In this document: positions 6,327-8,113 of the stretch, one piece after another
How the letters are laid out: each line of letters starts with the position of its first letter
Numbering within the stretch: position 1 is the stretch's first letter
Source: Clostridiales bacterium
GTDB lineage: Bacteria > Bacillota > Clostridia > Oscillospirales > Oscillospiraceae
Reading direction: 5' to 3'
Assembly: GCA_019422005.1 (NCBI GenBank)
Contig: JAHZEF010000073.1
Location: forward strand, 3,576-11,688
Length of the DNA stretch: 8,113 bases
Made by a program: the position numbers and the translations under genes
The notes under the pieces: generated by a model
What the model was told of the DNA's origin: nothing
Database searches by the model: none
The model's input: only the letters and a program-made list of their open reading frames with translations

Positions 6327-6357
6327 ATTTTTTCTGCGGTCTCTTGACTGCTCCGAT

Positions 6358-6386
6358 ATATTATCACAATCTTCCACGGAAGTCAA
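6358..6386 (-). promoter_or_regulatory. Promoter of tRNA-Leu
   Basis: On the minus strand TTGACT (6386-6381) is 17 bases from TAATAT (6363-6358), preceded by TGn (extended -10). The predicted start near 6351 leaves a leader of about 25 bases before the mature tRNA. Confidence 0.85.
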
Positions 6387-6469
6387 GCATGAATTTCAAA
6401 AAGGCCCTCTTTTTTTGCCGGCCCGGCGGCCGTCCCCGCAGCCCCAATGGATCTGGCCGCCCGCCTCTT
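6387..6469. other. Intergenic stretch without recognised function
   Basis: Between the back-to-back tRNA and DAHP synthase promoters. It holds an A/T-rich patch with a T7 run at 6410-6416 and a GC-rich stretch with a loose 7-base inverted repeat (GGCGGCC 6425-6431 / GGCCGCC 6455-6461, 23-base loop). I see no gene and no convincing regulatory site here. Confidence 0.5.
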
Positions 6470-6477
6470 CATGTTTG

Positions 6478-6499
6478 TGAAATCTGACAATAGATTTCA
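6478..6499. promoter_or_regulatory. Inverted repeat, candidate operator of the DAHP synthase promoter
   Basis: TGAAATCT (6478-6485) and AGATTTCA (6492-6499) are perfect 8-base arms with a six-base spacer. The repeat covers the -35 region of the promoter at 6514, a place where a repressor would block polymerase. An outer pair, TTTGTG (6474-6479) and CACAAA (6502-6507), adds partial symmetry. The regulator is unknown. Confidence 0.5.
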
Positions 6500-6519
6500 T
6501 GCACAAATCATGTTATGAT
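6491..6519 (+). promoter_or_regulatory. Extended -10 promoter of the DAHP synthase leader
   Basis: TATGAT at 6514-6519 is preceded by TGn (6511-6513). With 17-base spacing the -35 is only TAGATT (6491-6496), a weak match, as extended -10 promoters allow. Start is predicted near 6526, about 25 bases before the leader peptide ATG. A better -35-like CTGACA (6484-6489) is too far away (24 bases). Confidence 0.6.
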
Positions 6520-6550
6520 GCCAGTATCTGATCCTGGGAGTGTCGATGAG

Positions 6551-6640
6551 ATGAAGCGATCCGCCCCTGCAGCCGAATACCGCTTTTTCAGCTTTACCTT
6601 TTTTGTGTCCGGTAAGGCTTCCTTTGGTTTGGCTGAATGA
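6551..6640 (+). CDS. Phenylalanine-rich leader peptide (attenuator sensor)
   Basis: A 29-codon frame from ATG 6551 to TGA 6638-6640, with GGGAG at 6536-6540, ten bases upstream. The peptide begins MKRSAPAAEYR and continues FFSFTFF (residues 12-18), so five of seven consecutive codons are Phe. A sixth Phe is at residue 25, and one Tyr at residue 10. This resembles the enterobacterial pheA leader peptide in style (clustered Phe in a short peptide before a terminator), though not in sequence. Its position before an intrinsic terminator and the first gene of aromatic amino acid synthesis fits a sensor of charged tRNA-Phe: ribosomes would stall at 6584-6604 when Phe is scarce. The peptide itself probably has no other role. 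Confidence rests on the combination of composition, position and RNA pairings. Confidence 0.8.
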   Translation: MKRSAPAAEYRFFSFTFFVSGKASFGLAE

Positions 6641-6696
6641 GGGTTGTTCGGTGTTCTGACGACAGCGGAAACAAGACAAGCAAACCCGCAGCTGAG
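6570..6696 (+). promoter_or_regulatory. Attenuator: protector and antiterminator pairings of the DAHP synthase leader
   Basis: Segment 1, CAGCCGAA (6570-6577, within the leader peptide gene), can pair with segment 2, TTTGGCTG (6628-6635), by eight pairs including one G-U. Segment 2 extended to 6645 can instead pair with segment 3: GCTG (6632-6635) with CAGC (6689-6692) and GGGTT (6641-6645) with AACCC (6683-6687). G-U-rich pairs continue through 6628-6631 with 6693-6696. Segment 3 is the 5' arm of the terminator, so 2:3 pairing prevents termination. A ribosome stalled at the Phe codons would cover segment 1 and leave segment 2 free. One reaching the stop codon (6638-6640) would cover segment 2 and let the terminator form. 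Pairings were found by eye; energies were not computed. Confidence 0.65.
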
Positions 6697-6712
6697 CCGC
6701 TGCGGGTTTTTT
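6682..6712 (+). terminator. Attenuator terminator before the DAHP synthase gene
   Basis: CCCGCAGC (6685-6692) pairs with GCTGCGGG (6699-6706) around a six-base loop, followed by TTTTTT (6707-6712) and preceded by AAA (6682-6684). It stands between the leader peptide and the structural gene on the same strand, 25 bases before the ATG. It would therefore cut off the gene unless bypassed. Confidence 0.92.
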
Positions 6713-6737
6713 GCATTGAAAAACGGAGGAATTTGCC

Positions 6738-7745
6738 ATGATTGTTATTTTAAAAAAAAATCCCGATCAGCTGCAGCTTGAGCGGTTCCAGCACTGGCTG
6801 GAAGAGCGGAATATCAGCATCCACCCCACAGTCGGTCTGAATCAGACCATCTGGGGTCTGGTGGGCGACACTTCCCGTCTGGATATCAATCTGATTGCCG
6901 CCCTGGATGTGGTCGAGGACGTCAAGCGCGTACAGGAGCCCTACAAAAATGCAAACCGCAAATTTCATCCGCAGGACACGGTAATTCAGGTCGGAAATAC
7001 CCAGATCGGCGGCGGCTCTCTGACGCTGATCGCCGGCCCCTGCTCCGTTGAATCGGAAGAACAGCTCTGCATCATTGCTCAGGCAGTCAAAAAAAGCGGC
7101 GCAACCATGCTGCGCGGCGGCGCATTCAAGCCCCGCACCTCCCCTTACTCCTTCCAGGGGCTCCGCGCCGAGGGGATCCGCCTGCTCTCGCTGGCCAAAC
7201 AGCTGACGGGGCTGCCCATCGTCACGGAGATTATGGACGCATCCCAGCTGGAATATTTTGACGATATGGATGTCATTCAGGTGGGTGCGCGCAATATGCA
7301 GAATTTTGAGCTTTTGAAGGCGCTGGGCGAGCTGAAAAAGCCGATTCTGCTGAAGCGCGGGCTTTCCGCCACTTATGAAGAGCTGCTGATGAGCGCAGAG
7401 TATATTATGGCCGGCGGCAACGAAAATATCATCCTCTGCGAGCGCGGCATCCGGACCTTTGAAACTTACACCCGCAACACGCTGGATCTGACGGCCGTCC
7501 CGGTTCTCAAGCAGCTTTCTCACCTCCCGGTCATCGTGGATCCCAGTCACGCCGCAGGGCGGTACCAGCTGGTTTCTCCGCTGGCCAAGGCCGCCGTCGC
7601 CGCCGGAGCAGACGGCCTGGAGATTGAAGTGCACCATGATCCGGAACATGCGCTCAGCGACGGCCCCCAGGCGCTCCGGCCCGAAGGGTTCGACAAGCTG
7701 GCCGGTGAGCTTTACGCCATGGCCGGCATCCTGAGAAAAAACTGA
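6738..7745 (+). CDS. aroF: 3-deoxy-7-phosphoheptulonate (DAHP) synthase, type I-beta with N-terminal regulatory domain
   Basis: A 335-residue enzyme that condenses phosphoenolpyruvate with erythrose 4-phosphate, the first step of the shikimate pathway to Phe, Tyr and Trp. Residues 1-70 form a ferredoxin-like (ACT-like) domain, as in the Thermotoga maritima enzyme, where it mediates feedback inhibition by Tyr and Phe. The barrel follows with IAGPCSVES (98-106), RGGAFKPRTSPYSFQG (126-141), LLKRG (204-208), and VDPSHAAG (267-274). The expected metal ligands are Cys102, His271, Glu297 and Asp308, within one position of those of T. maritima. ATG 6738 is seven bases after GGAGGA (6725-6730). The gene lies behind a Phe-leader attenuator, so it probably has both transcriptional and allosteric control. 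No other aromatic pathway gene is visible in the window. The symbol is used for the family; aroG-like naming is also seen. Confidence 0.96.
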   Translation: MIVILKKNPDQLQLERFQHWLEERNISIHPTVGLNQTIWGLVGDTSRLDINLIAALDVVEDVKRVQEPYKNANRKFHPQDTVIQVGNTQIGGGSLTLIAGPCSVESEEQLCIIAQAVKKSGATMLRGGAFKPRTSPYSFQGLRAEGIRLLSLAKQLTGLPIVTEIMDASQLEYFDDMDVIQVGARNMQNFELLKALGELKKPILLKRGLSATYEELLMSAEYIMAGGNENIILCERGIRTFETYTRNTLDLTAVPVLKQLSHLPVIVDPSHAAGRYQLVSPLAKAAVAAGADGLEIEVHHDPEHALSDGPQALRPEGFDKLAGELYAMAGILRKN

Positions 7746-7760
7746 TCCCCCCATATGTTC

Positions 7761-7789
7761 ATGACAACGCGAATTCTCCACATCCTAAT
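7761..7789 (+). promoter_or_regulatory. Possible weak promoter before the ZIP transporter gene
   Basis: ATGACA (7761-7766) lies 17 bases before CCTAAT (7784-7789), five and four matches to the sigma-A hexamers. No terminator separates the DAHP synthase gene from the transporter, so read-through is also possible. Confidence 0.3.
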
Positions 7790-7824
7790 AAACTGCAAAC
7801 CGCTCAATTTCAGGAGGGGCTGTC

Positions 7825-8113
7825 ATGCTTGAACGCGAACTGCTTTACGCCGCCATCGGCACAGGCTGTACATTTCTCGCCACTGTCCTCGGTGCAGCCA
7901 TGGTTTTCTTCTTTCATAAGGATATGTCTCCCAGGACGCAGAAAGTCTTTTTGGGCTTTGCAGCCGGCGTGATGATTGCAGCCTCCGTATGGTCTCTGCT
8001 GCTGCCCGCCATGGAGCGGGCGGAGGCGGCAGGCGGCTCCATTGCGCTTCCTGTAGGCGGCGGCTTTATTCTGGGCGGCTTGTTCCTGATGCTTCTGGAC
8101 CGGCTGCTGCCGC
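7825..8113 (+). CDS. ZIP-family metal transporter, N-terminal part
   Basis: The first 96 codons of a polytopic membrane protein, cut by the window end. ATG 7825 is seven bases after AGGAGG (7812-7817). Helix 1 covers about residues 8-28, and a short basic loop (HKDMSPRTQK) follows. Helix 2 contains FLGFAAGVMIAASVWSLLLPAMERAE, the segment typical of GufA/ZupT-type ZIP transporters. A third helix begins in the Gly-rich GGGFILGGLFLMLLD segment. ZIP proteins import zinc or other divalent metals into the cytoplasm. The metal-binding helices 4 and 5 lie outside the window, so metal choice cannot be judged. Spacing from the DAHP synthase gene is 79 bases. Confidence 0.85.
   Translation, partial: MLERELLYAAIGTGCTFLATVLGAAMVFFFHKDMSPRTQKVFLGFAAGVMIAASVWSLLLPAMERAEAAGGSIALPVGGGFILGGLFLMLLDRLLP

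Noticed and set aside
6072..6386. Open frame of 104 codons on the minus strand across the tRNA-Leu gene
   Set aside because: Its middle is the translated tRNA itself, a well-known source of false proteins; it also covers the terminator hairpin and the tRNA promoter.
6398..6416. AAAAAG/CTTTTT mini-hairpin with a T7 run as a terminator
   Set aside because: The stem is almost all A-T with a five-base loop, and no plus-strand gene ends nearby.
6540..6554. Tiny frame GTG-TCG-ATG-AGA-TGA overlapping the leader peptide start
   Set aside because: Two to four codons with a stop/start overlap can arise by chance, and it has no better ribosome site than the leader peptide.
6500..6737. T-box riboswitch before DAHP synthase
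   Set aside because: I could not find the conserved T-box bulge motif (TGGNACCGCG-like) before the terminator, and the leader is short (about 190 bases) and contains a Phe-rich frame instead.

Overview
The window is GC-rich bacterial DNA, about 58% G+C by eye. It has Gram-positive-style strong Shine-Dalgarno sites (GGAGG-type, about 7-8 nt before the start), TTG starts, compact operons and U-tract terminators. The gene mix (a SpoVB-like flippase, a MATE exporter, a DUF2500 protein, a type I-beta DAHP synthase with an N-terminal regulatory domain) points to a Clostridia-class Firmicute, most likely a gut Oscillospirales-type organism. That placement is inference from gene content and style. 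No mobile element, CRISPR array, rRNA or phage gene was seen.

Left part (1-2011, + strand): the C-terminus of a MATE-type transporter, then a SpoVB/MurJ-like lipid-linked oligosaccharide flippase. The flippase's best start is a TTG at 500 behind a near-perfect ribosome binding site, and part of that site lies in a hairpin. Next (2020-3805, + strand) a clear sigma-A promoter drives a three-gene unit: a low-specificity threonine aldolase-like PLP lyase, a family 6-type uracil/hypoxanthine-DNA glycosylase (ATGA overlap), and a 65-residue Cys-containing small protein of unknown role. The unit ends in a strong bidirectional terminator shared with the convergent operon.

Middle part (3832-6049, - strand): an operon read right to left of GNAT acetyltransferase, DUF2500 membrane protein and a metal-dependent amidohydrolase-superfamily enzyme. 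Its promoter overlaps the most upstream ATG of the GNAT frame, so translation must begin lower down, probably at TTG 5994. Two hairpins of unknown role separate it from a tRNA-Leu(CAG) gene on the same strand, which has its own promoter, an encoded CCA end and a textbook terminator.

Right part (6470-8113, + strand): a DAHP synthase gene (first step of aromatic amino acid synthesis) is preceded by what reads as a complete ribosome-mediated attenuator. There is an extended -10 promoter with an inverted-repeat operator candidate, then a 29-codon leader peptide with five Phe codons in seven (FFSFTFF). Mutually exclusive protector, antiterminator and terminator pairings follow, then the structural gene. 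Firmicutes normally control such genes with T-box RNAs or regulatory proteins, so this pheL-like leader is the most interesting item in the window. The window ends inside a ZIP-family metal transporter gene.
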